Shown: positions 1 to 12,430 of the stretch, one piece after another
Numbering within the stretch: the first letter of the stretch is position 1
Layout: each line of letters begins with the position of its first letter
Source of the DNA: Piper betle
Lineage: Eukaryota; Streptophyta; Magnoliopsida; Piperales; Piperaceae
Assembly (NCBI GenBank): GCA_033002965.1
Contig: JAURVB010003418.1
Span: forward strand, 40,524-104,523
Reading direction: 5' to 3'
DNA: 64,000 nucleotides
Notes under the pieces: generated by a model
The model's database searches: none
What the model was told of the DNA's origin: nothing
What the model saw: only the letters and a program-made list of their open reading frames with translations
Program-made: the position numbers and the translations under genes

Positions 1-1846
1 CATTCAGAAATCTAACATGTGTGTGTACAAGACCTCATTGCTCCTCCGTCCAAGCTGGCTCCTCCAACTCGTGATTATTACCTACATATAGTATAAAAAC
101 ACGTCAGTAACAAGTGTTACTGGTCCGGAAAATAAAATAACTATAACAAACTGGCTATGAGAGCAAACTCTCATATGAAAGAAAACAGCATATACTCCAC
201 GTGAACACTCTGAAGGGCACTACTGAGGAGCCACTGGGCTGCAGACCCGGTAGCATCCCGAACTTACTGCTGCTGGTACTATGCCGCTCTCGGCACTTCT
301 TTTTCAGTACTTCTCGTGAAACTTTATCCTAAGCCCTCTCCTTACCTCCATATTTCTCCTGGCCTTGAGCACGAAGGCCGAGTACTCTCAGGCAGTCGCC
401 TTTAGTACCCTTTGAACCACAAGTCCGGACATGCGCTGTACTAAACAGTACCCGTAAACCTCCACGTTCTCCGGGTGTGAGGAACTCAAACGCGGAGTTA
501 TCAGGATCCCTCGGGAATGGAACAGTCCGCTGGCACTAATCCAGAGCCCGCTTTGACTGTCACGGCATCCTCTGCATGGTACGTGCAGTCGATTTCTCCA
601 TCTCTCGTCTCACAGAAACACGAAAACTATATATATATAGGCTTGGGTAGGGAGTTACATAATAGGCCCGAAGGCAACTTTTGGTGGATCTTGTTTTCGA
701 AATCAACCTCGAGGGATCTCATCCTCGAGGGGTTATTAATCCGGAAAATGTTCGATTAAATGGCCCGAGTTAAGTGGGATCCGATAAAACGCCACTTAAC
801 CCGTCCTGCAGACAATAAATCAAACATACAATAGAAAAGATTAAAACAGACGAGTCCTAAACGGACCTGGTAGAAGCTCCAAGCGTGTCATTGCGCCTAG
901 GCGGCGAGCTCCTACTCCGTACCTACACATCAAAACTAAATACTAACGTCCGACTCATCCATGACCTCAGCATAGCCAATGGAGGAGCGGCTCGCCGGAA
1001 AATGGCAAAACAGAGCCGGCGGCGATGGGTCGCTAGATCCAGCCGGCCACGGTGGCGACGGCCTCCATTCCAGTCGGGGAAGGTCGCTGGAAGGCTGAGG
1101 GTGCTAAGGCGACCGACCGATCGCGACGGCGTTGGTCGCCGGCGGCAGGATCGGCGACGGAAGCGCAACGCGGGCGTGGCGTGGCGTCGCGGCATGGCTT
1201 CCTCGCGTCGCGGCGGTCCGATGGGGGCCGGACCTGGTCGGGGCGGTAGGGCGACGCCGTGGCCGGGCTGGGCGGCGTCGATCGGCGGCTAGGCGGCGTC
1301 GGCCGTGGCAGCGGTGGCGCGCGAACAGGGGCGGCGCGGGCGAGGGTTTGGGGAAGAAGAAAGGAAAGGTCGAGGGTGTGTGTGGTGGCAAACTCGTAAA
1401 TATTACTTGACTCGTCTCCGACTCGAGTCAAGTATAATAACTAAGTCGTATTAAATCCTAAAAAAAAATTCATAAAAATTGGGAAAAATCCCGTAAAATC
1501 AAACAAATACCAAACATCGTAATGATATGCTCTAGAACTATCAACCCACCCAAAATGCCCGTAACGCGTCCTAACGCGATAAACGGCCTAAAACTAATTC
1601 TACGATCCATTATATATCATAATAAAAAAAATGAACTGCATACTCTCATATATTCTGATAACTCATTCTTTTCTGCTGTGTTCATGACGTTATCATCATA
1701 TACTTGGGTACACATGACCCTCATGGCTCATACACGAGACTGGCGTCGGCTCAGTACACGTGTTCTGAAACTGACTCGACTCGAAAATAACGGTCGAACC
1801 AACCGGTTCTGAATATAAAACCCTGACTCGAATCGTGGGCTTTACA
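1..1846 (-). mobile_element. LTR of gypsy family A (copy A1), cut by window edge
   Basis: This is the 5' part, in sense orientation, of a long terminal repeat read on the minus strand. It aligns by eye block for block with the complete copy at 24,181-27,047: the CTACATATA...GTCAGTAACAAG block near 81-115, a 'ggccttgagcacgaaggc' block near 361, the CTCGAGGG block near 705-735, a GC-rich stretch (about 965-1,380), and then the GACTCG...GACTCGAGTCA block near 1,408-1,430. It ends in CTTTACA at 1,846, the LTR edge. The other end lies outside the window, so element status (solo or full) is unknown. GC-rich reading frames inside it are LTR sequence, not genes. Confidence 0.8.
81..115 (-). promoter_or_regulatory. 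Putative branch point plus splice acceptor in LTR-A1
   Basis: On the minus strand the sequence reads TTACTGACG, then a T/A-rich run, then TATGTAG followed by GTAAT. The same arrangement recurs in the other LTR families of the window (see findings). Function is inferred only from resemblance to a plant branch point and 3' splice site. Confidence 0.35.
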
Positions 1847-1855
1847 GGGGGATTG

Positions 1856-1907
1856 GAGTTTATTTTCCAGCCGTTGGATCGTAATCCAACGGCTGGGATC
1901 AAACTCC
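1856..1907. repeat. Perfect hairpin around CCGTTGGAT
   Basis: Arms of 13 nt, CCAGCCGTTGGAT (1,867-1,879) and its exact complement (1,884-1,896), surround a 4-nt loop. Outside them ggagttt (1,856-1,862) pairs with aaactcc (1,901-1,907). It lies just beyond the end of LTR-A1 and some 50 bp before a TATATATATATA run (1,930-1,942) and a C/T-rich stretch that looks like a promoter and leader region. A sibling hairpin is at 54,982-55,016. Confidence 0.7.
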
Positions 1908-4277
1908 AGTACAACAAACTTTTCTCCTATATATATATATATACCTAAACTACCCTTCCCTATTTTCCCCTCAACCCGATCATTTCCTTCCTTCTTCTCT
2001 CCATATTGTCGACTGCCCCACCCTTCTTGCCTCACCTCGCCGTCGGCATGTCATAATCGGCTACTACGGGCTGCATCTCGCCAACCAATCGCCATCCAGC
2101 CAGCCCTCCCCCTTCTCCTTCCTTTCCCCCTCACCTACGCCCTCCTCCTTCAACTTCCCCTATTCATCGACCACTATAGCAGCCTCTTGGTCACCGCCGT
2201 CACCATGCTGTGGGCCAACTTCCTCCTTGCTGACCTTTCCCTCCCCTTACCCTCTCTTCTCCTTCCCCTCCTTACTAACCACCACTTCAGCTTGCCGCTT
2301 GCGAGTCTCCGCCTCACCCCCGGCCACCGGACTGGCACATCCATAATCGCCTTGTGGCAAGCTATCACTCTGTACCTACGATTGCCACTAGCACTACCAT
2401 AGTCTCCATGGGCGATGACATTTTTGCTATCAATTTTTGCCATTGTCACCACCTTTTTGGGCCATTTTTTGGCACAGGTGACTACCCTCCGATGAAGCCG
2501 ACTACCCCAAAATCTTCAAGTTGCTGAGATCTCTATTTTGAGACCACCCACGACCATCGCCGTCAACGATGTCGCCATACCTGGTGGCGAAATCGCCTCT
2601 TTCCGGTCATTTTTCGGCTAGCCAATAGCTGAACTCTACCGATCATCACTACTAGCACCTCTGCCATGATGCCTTCTGTCAATCCCGACCGGCGGTGACC
2701 CCAGCCGCGCCACAGTCGACATTTTCCAGTGACCCCAGCCAGTTTACCTGCCACCCGCGTTCCCGTCTGCCTGGCCGTGCCCGAGTTCATGTCCATCATG
2801 TCTGCCCAGTTAACTTGGCCTATTTTCTAATTAACCCAGATCGAGTTGGTTCAGTTCGGTTTGGTTTGGTTGAGCTTGATTCGATCTGGTTCAATTCATT
2901 TTCAATCAGTTTTGGTAATTCAATAACCCCTTTATTAGTTTAGATGCATTTTTACATGATTTAGTATATTTGGATGTTATGATTATTTTTCTTTATTTAT
3001 TTATTTATTATTATTCGTGTATTTATTGATTATAACACATGTTTAAATAATTATTTATTATTATTAATGATGTATTTACTTATTAATATTAGTCTTATTT
3101 ATGTTTACTAAATTGTGTCTGTATGTCTGTATATATATATGTATTTATTTATTTATCTATTTGTTTGTTCAGGTGCTTGTTATTATTTATTGTATTTAAA
3201 TATGTATTCTTGATTTGTATAACTATGATATTATTATTATTCATGATTAATGAGTATTAACTATTTCTTTATTTATTCATTTATTGAATTATTATTTATA
3301 TGTTTACTAACACGAGTTTATATGATATTTACTCGTGTTTACTGGTGTATTCATATAGTATAATTATATTATTATTTTATGATTAGAGTATTACTTATGT
3401 TCATGTATTTATTGTTTATCTAAATATCTATGACTGCATTTATTTATTTATTTATTATTTAATATTATTATGACTTAATTTTTTTGCCTCATGTTTAGTA
3501 ATAAGTTTGTTAGTATTGTTTTCTTTATTGTGGTGTATTGGTGATATAAGCATACACCACGAGCATGCATCATACAGAGACATCGGTATTTTATTTAGAA
3601 GTGGGTTTCGATGTAGGTTAGAGAGCCTAAGCTCACCATAGATGTGTCGATGTGCTTGAAGCTTGGACCATAGGCCTATAGGACTCTCCCTCTCTGCTTG
3701 ACTCCCTGCGTGTAGAGTTTAATTGTGTTTTTGATGTTGGACGACATCGATAGTGTTCTATCGGATCCCTCTGATGTCAGATGATTTAGCCGTGTCTCTA
3801 CATATTTTTAATAAAACTACAAGGATGAGATTCCTTGTTAGTTTTCGAACTCAAGCTCCAAAAATATATAATATAAGCCGCTTCCTTAAACCTATTATAT
3901 AAGTACGTGCATTTTTACGGATTTCACGAATAAGAGAATGAGTTGTATGAAGATATGTATAGACCGCACTAGTACTCCTTCAAACCCTGAAGTAGTGCTG
4001 TATATGAGGGCACTGCGTAATGCAACACATTTCTGGAATTTGGGCCACTAACTTAACTGTTTCTTTTGCCACTCGAGTACCGTGGTGGGTGAAATATGGA
4101 ATATGTGAGGGTGTAAGCTTTGTATGTATGAATATGAATATAAGCTGTGCATACGAGTTGACACTTGATTAAGTATGTTTGCTTACCACCCAGTGTGAGG
4201 CAATCTTGAAGTTTTATGAGTTTTTGTCGGTAATGGAATACCCATTTGCTAGATTGTATTAGTTATTTTTCGAACTA

Positions 4278-4320
4278 GTAACACTCGTTACTGACGTTTT
4301 TCATATAATATATCTAGGTC
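4278..4320 (+). promoter_or_regulatory. Putative branch point plus splice acceptor in LTR-C1
   Basis: GTTACTGACG is followed by TTTTTCATATAATATAT and CTAG-GTC. The core GTAACACTCGTTACTGAC is shared with family A LTRs, which otherwise differ. Confidence 0.35.
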
Positions 4321-4483
4321 TTGCAAATCCTGAGTCGACGTTGATGGAAGGATAGATAAATGCTACACACACTTGAGCTCAACGCATTTATTTCTTTTCT
4401 TACTTTTACTTATATTTGATGTGTTTTGATGCATATTTAACAATATCTTTCATTCTCATGACACCAAGCAGGTTGTTTCAATA

Positions 4484-4899
4484 TATTTTATCTATCAAGT
4501 CTTACCGTCCAACAACTTTAAACATGACTCAACTTGATTGTAACATTTTTTATTCGGTTCTTAATTGTACCAAATTTGTGGTGTTACAGTTAGTATCAGA
4601 GCCATGTCTTTGTCAATTGAGATGAAAGACTTTTGTTTTGAACCAAGTGTGTAGAGTTCTCCTTAGCCAAGACAACAAGTATTCCCTTTGGTATTTTATC
4701 TATCAAGTCTTACCGTCCAACAACTTTAAACATGACTCAACTTGATTGTAACATTTTTTATTCGGTTCTTAATTGTACCAAATTCGTGGTGTTACAGTTA
4801 GTATCAGAGCCATGTCTTTGTCAATTGAGATGAAAGACTTTTGTTTTGAACCAAGTGTGTAGAGTTCTCCTTAGCCAAGACAACAAGTATTCCCTTTGG
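4484..4899 (+). repeat. 208-bp tandem duplication across LTR end and primer site
   Basis: Positions 4,484-4,691 are repeated as 4,692-4,899 with one difference seen (T versus C in 'accaaattTgtgg'). The unit holds the last ~105 bp of the LTR, the primer binding site and the first ~90 bp of the interior, so the element carries two LTR-end plus PBS junctions. Confidence 0.95.
4591..4602 (+). other. Primer binding site of element C (tRNA-iMet)
   Basis: TAGTATCAGAGC, two bases after the LTR end, differs by one base from TGGTATCAGAGC, the complement of the initiator tRNA-Met 3' end. A second copy lies at 4,799-4,810 through the tandem duplication. Confidence 0.85.
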
Positions 4900-5081
4900 T
4901 ATTTTTTCTATATATCAGATTTTTGCTTAGTCAGACCATAGCAATGCATGTTTTAGTATTAACAGAAATTATGAGATGAATTGAGATCATGATTTTAGTA
5001 GATGCCATCTTGGATCTCATTGGGAATGTCATGATAAGCTCTAAGACATGCCTTTGCTTTTGTCATGCCAGTGATTTGGAT

Positions 5082-5548
5082 TGTAACGACCCAGCCCAAA
5101 GTGCAACGTAATGGGCTAAGTCATTTCTTTAAAATGGGTACCCCGGAAGTTAAAGATCTCTAGTCCATTCCGACTTATAAACAAGATCTTCTCCCAGTAG
5201 GTATTAGATGTGGGACTAAGTTGAGGGATCTCACAATTCACCCACCTTAGGAAATTTCGTCCCCAAAATGCCTATTCTTGGCCCGTTGCTAGCCCCAGCT
5301 CCACGTCCTTTCTTGGCCCGTGACCGGCAGCCTAGCCAACGTCCCTAGTCCATCCCACCATCTAACATGGAACCAGGTCGGCTCTGATACCATTTGTAAC
5401 GACCCAGCCCAAAGTGCAACGTAATGGGCTAAGTCATTTCTTTAAAATGGGTACCCCGGAAGTTAAAGATCTCTAGTCTATTCCAACTTATAGACAGGAT
5501 CTTCTCCCAGTAGGTATTAGATGTGGGACTAAGTTGAGGGATCTCACA
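5082..5548 (-). mobile_element. Complete TRIM (terminal-repeat retrotransposon in miniature)
   Basis: Two 154-bp LTRs (5,082-5,235 and 5,395-5,548) begin TGTAACGACCC and end GATCTCACA as read on the plus strand. I count four differences, all transitions. Between them lie only 159 bp. On the minus strand the right-hand LTR is the 5' LTR: it is followed after AA by TGGTATCAGAGC (complement at 5,381-5,392), a perfect tRNA-iMet primer site. The other end of the interior, beside 5,235, reads on the minus strand as a purine-rich CCTAAGGTGGGTGAAT. There is no coding capacity, as is normal for TRIMs. Beyond the right LTR a short piece of the interior's far end ('ccacccaccttagg') reappears, so no clean target duplication is visible. 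It lacks a 5S rRNA segment, so it is not Cassandra. Confidence 0.92.
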
Positions 5549-6483
5549 ATCCACCCACCTTAGGGAAATGAATTAGCCCATTACGTTAGATGAGGTTGGA
5601 CCTAAGAGTGTCTACATGCTAAGTTAGATGAGGTTGAGTTTGATGGTGATTGGGAGTACCTAGATCTTTGGCAACCACATTGAAGCACTTACCCATCTTT
5701 CGCATGTCGCCACATTAGTCCTTCCTTGGGACATGGTGAACATTGTGAGATAGAATCATGAGAGATGACACCAATGGGGCGCTTGGAGTGTGAAGATATT
5801 CACATAGTTATATGATACATAAACATGGACCATCAAGTGCCTTAAACAGGTCCATTAGGCATGGTCCAAGGTCTACCATAGAGAACTTGGACCTTTAGAC
5901 AAATCCCAGTGGATGAAGGATGTGCTCATGACAGTGGAGCCACTGAGGTAATTGGAGCATAGATGAGAGTTTGGACAGATGACTTGAGATGGACCAATTT
6001 GAAGAGATAGCAGTAGATGAGGATGAGTAGCAAGGTGGATCTACAGTCCCATGGATACTTCACCACCTCCCCTCTTCTACTAGTGTATCTATGTCTTAAC
6101 AGTATTATTGGCCACTCTTCAACATATAGAGGCATGAACACACTGAGAATGAGCAAGTTTACCTTTGACCGCTGATTTAGATGGTTGACCGGATGTCACT
6201 CGATCTGTCGGGCCAAATCAATGATGGCTATTGAGAAATAGTCAGTGTTTATAGGAGCAATCACCCCAGATTTCAGGAGATATGTGTAGGCTCAGCATTT
6301 GATCACTATTGTACGTATCACCAATATGATCCAGACACCATCCGGATCAGGCACACATGGTTAAATAGCCTAAGTCGAGTGTAGCAATTAGCTTTGATGA
6401 GACAAATACATGGAGGAAGGCATGTCAGAGACAGTAGTGGGTTTACAAAGTACATGATTAGAATCAGATCTTCAGTAGTTGGA

Positions 6484-6610
6484 AGCACAACCACTGTTCG
6501 AGTTGCACAACCACCATTGGAGTAGCACAACTGTCGTCCATGATGCACAACCACCGTTGGAGTAGCACAACTGTCGTCCATGATGCACAACCACCGTTCG
6601 AGTTTCCCAA
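6484..6610. repeat. Short tandem repeat, 40-bp unit of two 20-mers
   Basis: GCACAACCACC(G/A)TTGGAGTA alternates with GCACAACTGTCGTCCATGAT. Starts at 6,504, 6,544 and 6,584 show the 40-bp period, with degenerate 20-bp half units at both ends. Confidence 0.85.
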
Positions 6611-8683
6611 CCACTGACCGTGATGTACTGCCACCAACCGAATGCGACTACTAGCCGACCCGAGTGGAGCAGTTATTGTGGAAGTAAGGGCCAAGTAGTT
6701 GCCTCACCCTAGAGGAGGACAACTACTTGAAGATTTTCTTAGCTTTGGACAAAGACCGCATGTCACAACATTGAGAGTAGAGTTGGGCCAGAGATTGAGA
6801 ACAAGAAATAGCTATGGTAACATCAGTCGAGCATAGGAAAGTTAGGTGCACTGAGATAATTTTGAAGCGAGGATATAGGATTGACTTAACTAGTCATCTT
6901 GCATACCATAGCCTTGACCTGACATCCATGGGTCAGATGTGTATTGCAAGATAGTATTAGTTACAATCAGACAGTATTAGTGTGTCTTTTAGGGATGTAT
7001 ATGGATAGAGTTCAAGTACAGTGCAGTGTGACCTCCTACTCAGATTGTTTGGTCAGCATGATAGCAAATGTATGAGTTATAGCCATGGTATACAGATCGT
7101 GCAAATGGTCAAACATGTAGTGTGACCTCAACCAACGAGAGGAGTTTGACTTGTATTAGAATTTGGGCATAGATGATGGGTTTAGTAAGGGAACGTTCAT
7201 TAGGGAAACAATGTTTTCCTTGTGCTTCACCATCACGATCAGGTTCTTACCCTATGACATAGGATTTAGCCTTTGCCCCGAATATAGGAGGTACCTTTGT
7301 GGTATTGTTTAGGACTTGCAGTGCAGGTAGCCGATGACATACCAGTCTGGAAGGGACAACTTCACCCAAGCTTGGGAGCGATGTAGACAGGGACTTCAGT
7401 CAGACCAGAGCATGTTGATGAGATAGAGGGACACCAGTGTATGCTCATCTTCACTTATGGCTTTGCTTGAGGTCTACTACAGTGGTAGTAGTCATGTGAG
7501 TCAAGATTACTGCTACAAATCGGTACGGGATGGCAGGTCACATACCACTGAATAGCAGATGAGACACATGTCAAATCTCACTATGAGTCCCCGTAGACTC
7601 GAGGAGAGATAATGGTTCTTTAGGTTATTTGAACCCCATCCGTTTGGAAGTGCATGACTATTATTGTATCAAGAAACACATGCCTACTATTAGCTGATTG
7701 AACTATATCTACTTAGGAGCCATCTCTTGAGCTCATCATTTTATTGGCTATTCCATAGGCTGGTCACCTATGGCAGAGTCCAATCATGATGATCTTATAG
7801 ACGGTTCTATGTAGAGTATGTTTTCAGACTCCTTGAGACATGTTGTACATGTACAAGGGTTCTCGCCGTCATTCCATCATAGAGAGTCCCTTCATGAGCA
7901 TGCAGCAGAGTCATAACATGCATGCAGCAGAGCTACTAGATCCGTAGTATGCAGCAGAGTCATAACAATTGTCCTTGTTCCATTATGGAATAGAGCGAAA
8001 CATTTGATTCAGGACTAAGTTGGTTAGGACCCTATGAGCAATCCATTTCCTCTTATAGGGATACCTGAGAGATTGACCTAGATTGGCGACATTGAACCAT
8101 ACAACCCATTAGCATATACCCTTATTTAGTACTAGAGTCCACCATATGCTAGTAGGACTCATAGTACAACAAGCCATATGACGTGGTGCAGAGTGCCATG
8201 AGGGTACACGTAGTTTACCAATAGCATTGATGTGGATTAGGGAGACATGGGTAGACGCTAGGTCGCATACCTCACACCTAGATAGTTTTTCCTAATGTAG
8301 TTCCGATTAGTACCTTACAGTACTTTAGAGTACCTGCTTGACCACCTAGTAGACCCTTAGGGGTGAACCTAGGTTTTTCCCTCCTAAGTCATTGCATTTA
8401 TGTCCCTGTAGTTTACAGTGACCCTAGTAGCTAGTCTAGTCAAATTATTCTAGCATGTATGACATGTTTTACCAGATGGGTTGATCACGTGTAATCCATC
8501 CAGCTAGATTATTAAAGAGCTAGCGAGCTTCATCAATGTTCAGAGTTCTAGCATCATATTGGTCCATTTGGGCCATGTACAGCTAGCTTTCGAGCGAGAG
8601 CTACTAGATTGCCAACAAGATGACATCTTTAATTGAGTCTTCTGACTGTAGTTGATGAGAAAAATTCTGAGGATGGAATTTTT

Positions 8684-8695
8684 ATAAGGAGAGGT
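8684..8695 (+). other. Polypurine tract of element C
   Basis: ATAAGGAGAGGT lies directly before the 3' LTR start TGTAAAACCCC, after GAGGATGGAATTTTT, the usual layout for plus-strand priming in plant gypsy elements. Confidence 0.75.
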
Positions 8696-11600
8696 TGTAA
8701 AACCCCAACTTTGGGCTAGAGTTTTACCCAATTGTAGTTTTTATGGTTTAGGTCTGTATTGAGTTGGTTCGAATGAGCTCTAGCTAGACTAGTTTTTATA
8801 CTATGAGTATGGGTCTGATGGCAGTTTGAGCATGTTATAGTGGATGAGTATACATGACATGCAGATGATAAGAGCATGAGTTATCAGTGTATTCCAAGGT
8901 ATACAAATTTGTTTGTATATGTTAGCTGGGATTTTATGCCCAGATCTAGGTCATTGCAGCATTTAGTATACGTTTTAGATTTTTAGGGTATCTCATTGCA
9001 TGCATCATAGCAATTTTAGATCATTAGATTGTGGCCATGTGGGCCCAGCTTGTTTGAGCCGTAGATTTTTACTTGATTGAGTTCAGGGATTGAGGCCTAT
9101 TTAGCATTCTTGCCTTGATTCCTGCACATAGAGTAACTTTTAGGACTCGAGCCATTTTTGACTTTGGACAGTCTCGATTCGAGCTTTCCATCCATATGTA
9201 TATTGCATATACCCATAGGTGAGTCCCACTAGACCATAAGTTGTTAGGTGTTTAAAACGCGCCACGTGACCAGATATGAGCCATCCATGTCAGCCCTAGC
9301 ATTCTCGTTTTGATTTTAAGGGGCTTTCCCTCTATTTTGGATGTTTTCACTTTACCACCACCACCACTTTGGCTCGCCGCTTGCGAGTCTCCACCTCAGC
9401 CCCGACCACCAGACTGGCAACCCCATGATTGCCTTGTAGTTGGCTATCACTCCGTACCCATGATCGCCACACCAGTGCTGCCACAGTCACCACCGGCGAT
9501 GGCATTTTTGCTGTTGATTTTCGTCGCCACCACCACCACCCTTTCAAGCCATTTTTTGGCACCAGTGACTACCCTCCGGCGAAGCTGACTACCCCAAAAG
9601 CTTCATTTTGCCAAGATCTCCAGTTTGAAACCACCTATGACTATCGCCGTGACTGGGATCGCCACTGGCAACGTCGCTACACTTGTCGGTGATACCACCT
9701 CTTTTCGCTCATTTTTCGGCCAGCCAGTGGTCGGACTCCAGCGATCGTCACCACTAGAACCTTTTCCTTGATGCCGTCCATTGATCCCGACTGGCGGCGA
9801 CCCCTATCCGTTTACCCGCTACCCTTGCCCATTTTCCTGCTACCCACATTTGTTTCTGACTGGCGGTGCCCAAGTTTGCCTACCCATCCTCGAGTTCATG
9901 TCCATCATGTCCACCAAGTTAACTCGGCCCATTTTCCAATTAAGCAAGACCGAGCTGGTTCAGTTTGGTTTGGTCTGGTTTAGCTCATTTCGGTCAGGTT
10001 GAGTTTATTTTCAACAATTTTCGGCCATTTTTCAACCGTTTTTGGTAATTTGATAACCCCTTTATTAGTTTAGATGCATATTTACGTGATTTAACATGTT
10101 TGGATGTTATGATTATTTTTCTTTATTTATTATTTTATTTATTTATTTATTTATTATTATTGGTGTATTTATTGATTATAATGCATGTTTATAAGATTAC
10201 TTATTATTATTAATGATATATTTACTAATTAATATTAGTCTTATTTATGTTTACAAAATGTGTGTGTGTGTGTATTTATTTATTTATCTATTTGTTTGTT
10301 CGGGTGTATGTTATTATTTATTTGTATTCAATTATGTATTCTTGTATTATATAACTATGATATTATTATTTTTCATGATTAATGAGTATTAATTATTTCT
10401 TTATTTCTTTATTTATTGAATTATTAATTAATTAATTAACTATTTAATTATTTATATGTTTGCTAACATGAGTATATATGATTTTACTCGTGTTTACCGG
10501 TGTATTCATATAGTATAATTATATTATTATTTTATGATTAGAGTATTATTTATGCTCATGTATTTATTGTTTATCTAATTATCTATGTGCATTTCTTTGT
10601 TTATTTGTTTATTTATTTATTATTTATTATTTATTATTATTATGTCTCAATTTGTGTGTCTCATGTTTAGTTATGCATTTGTTAATATTATTTTCTTTAT
10701 TCTGATACATTGATGATATGAGCACAAACCACGAGCATGTATCATATAGAGACATCAGTATTTTATTTAGCAATGGATTTTGATGTAGGTTACAGAGTCC
10801 AAGCTTGTCATAGATGTGTCGATGTGCTTGAAGCTTGGACCACAGGTCCGTAAGACTCTCCCTCTCCACTTGACTCCCTGTGTGTAGAGTTTAATTGTGT
10901 TTTAGATGTAAGACCACATCGGTAGTGTTTTATCGGATCCCTCCAATATCGGGCCATTTAACCATGTTTTTACACATGCTTAATAAAACTACAAAGATGA
11001 GATCTCTTGTTAGTTTTCGAATTGAAGCTCAAACAATATATGATATATGCCTCTTCCGTAAACTTATTATATAAGTACGCGCATTTTTACGGATTTCACG
11101 AATAAGAGAGTGAGCTATATGGAGATATGTATAGACCGTACTAGTACTCCTTCAAACTCTGAGGTAGTGCGGTGTATGAGGGTACTGTCTTATGCAGCAC
11201 ATTTTCGGAAGTTGTAGCACTAACTTAACTATTACTTTTGCACTCAAGTACCGTGGAGGGTGAAATATGGAATATGTGAGAGCATAAGCTTTGTATGTAT
11301 GAATATGAATATGAGCCGTGCATGTGAGCTGACACTTACTTAAATATGTTTGCTTACCGCCCAGTGTGAGGCAATCTTGAAGTTTCATTAGTTTTTGTCG
11401 GTAATGAAATACCCATTTGCTAGATTGTATTAGTTATTTTTCGAACTAGTAACACTCGTTACTGACGTTTTCAAATAATATATCTAGGTCTTGCAAATCC
11501 TGAGTCGACTTTGGTGGAAGGATAGATAAATACTACACACACTTGAGCTCAATGCATTGATTTCTGTTTTTACTTTTACTTATATTTGATGTGTTTTGAT

Positions 11601-11758
11601 GCATATTTAACAATGTATTCCATTCTTATGACACCAAGTGGGTTGTTTTAATATATTTTATCGATCGAGTGTTACCGACCAATAACTTTAAACATGACTC
11701 GACTCGATCATGATATTTTTTATTTGGTTCTTAAGTGAACCAAAATTGGGGTGTTACA
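8696..11758 (+). repeat. 3' LTR of element C
   Basis: Starts TGTAAAACCCC and ends GTGTTACA, 3,063 bp. It contains the TTTA-rich tract (10,070-10,660), the ACCACGAGCATG block, and the GTAACACTCGTTACTGAC...CTAG-GTC module (11,449-11,490). The flank after it is CATGA; the matching left target copy cannot be checked because the element's left edge is unclear. Confidence 0.85.
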
Positions 11759-12430
11759 CATGATGCTAGGCACACTGAGATAGAGTTATTGTGGTTCTTA
11801 GTTACCTATTCCACATACCCTACACATGCACCATAATTAATTGCTATCTTAGGGCATTCTTCCATTATTGGGGCATCATACCTGAACACTTAGTTTTCAC
11901 GTGGATTCTTCGTGTGACATGCCATGTATGCTCCTCTAATCCATGTTGATTCAGTACCCACACAACTACAACCAAGTAAGCTTAGCGTACCTTGAGTGCT
12001 CCAACATCAATTTTGGAACTCTGGGATTAAGTAAACACTACAGAAGGTTGTTAGTTAATGGCCCGAAAGTTAACTCCCTTGCACGAAAGGTCAGTTAAAT
12101 AAAATAGAATGTCACACAATACACACCATGCCAAACAACACATGGACTATCACTTAGGCTTATTACATACCTCATAAGGAAAATAGCCATATCAAAATCA
12201 AATTACAATCCTTAAGATACACAATCATATGCAAATTACATAACAACAAAAAACTGGTACCCCCGCTATGAACCACTCGATTCTTCCACCAATGTCGGCC
12301 ATCATTGAGGAAACACCCCCACATATATATAAGAAAATCGTCAACAATCAAATAGTTGATTACTGGTTTGAAAATGACCACTGATATATAAAACTGGGTA
12401 ATGGGTGTCTCAACACCCATGAAAGATTAG
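11759..12430 (-). mobile_element. Fragment of a D-type LTR, cut by element C
   Basis: The phrases 'cacttagttttcacgtgga.tcttcg' near 11,888 and 'tatataagaaaatcgtcaacaatcaaat' (in short: TATATAAGAAAATCGTCAAC) near 12,323 match equivalents in the complete D LTR at about 14,550 and 14,985. The order and spacing agree. Its left end is missing at the edge of element C, which probably inserted into it. Confidence 0.5.

Larger units (their letters stand above)
1847..4588 (+). repeat. 5' LTR of element C (left quarter atypical)
   Basis: From about 2,280 to 4,588 it matches 9,360-11,758: the 'cgcttgcgagtctcc' block, the 'ttcatgtccatcatgtc' block, a roughly 500-bp TTTA-rich tract (2,940-3,520), the 'accacgagcatg' block, and the end GTGTTACA. 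Positions 1,847-2,280 (hairpin, TATA run, C/T-rich leader-like sequence) have no counterpart in the 3' LTR, whose first 650 bp are different. The left part may be unrelated sequence or the result of recombination with another LTR. Confidence 0.65.
4900..8683 (+). other. Interior of element C, no recognisable gene
   Basis: Outside the TRIM (5,082-5,548) and a 40-bp repeat (6,484-6,610) I can identify no coding domain in either strand. Frames are short and broken. The segment is low in CpG and rich in TpG/CpA, as expected for old methylated transposon DNA. A 'catgcagcagagtcataac'-like phrase recurs three times near 7,890-7,965. Confidence 0.6.
1847..11758 (+). mobile_element. Long LTR retrotransposon C, decayed, gypsy-type
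   Basis: Two related long repeats flank an interior of about 4.1 kb. The left LTR ends in GTGTTACA at 4,588 and is followed by a primer binding site for initiator tRNA-Met. The right LTR starts TGTAAAACCCC at 8,696 directly after a purine tract and ends GTGTTACA at 11,758. The interior has no frame longer than about 100 codons and I recognise no gag, RT or integrase motif, so it is either nonautonomous or thoroughly decayed. The ending GAGGATGGAATTTTTATAAGG before the purine tract is typical of plant gypsy 3' ends. The left LTR matches the right one only from about 2,280 on, so the true left edge is unclear. Confidence 0.75.

Noticed and set aside
885..1431. Overlapping frames of 65-135 codons, Arg/Gly/Pro-rich
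   Set aside because: GC-rich segment of LTR-A1; frames are open on both strands at once because stops are rare at high GC.
5082..5548. Cassandra-type TRIM
   Set aside because: The LTRs contain no 5S rRNA-like promoter or sequence.
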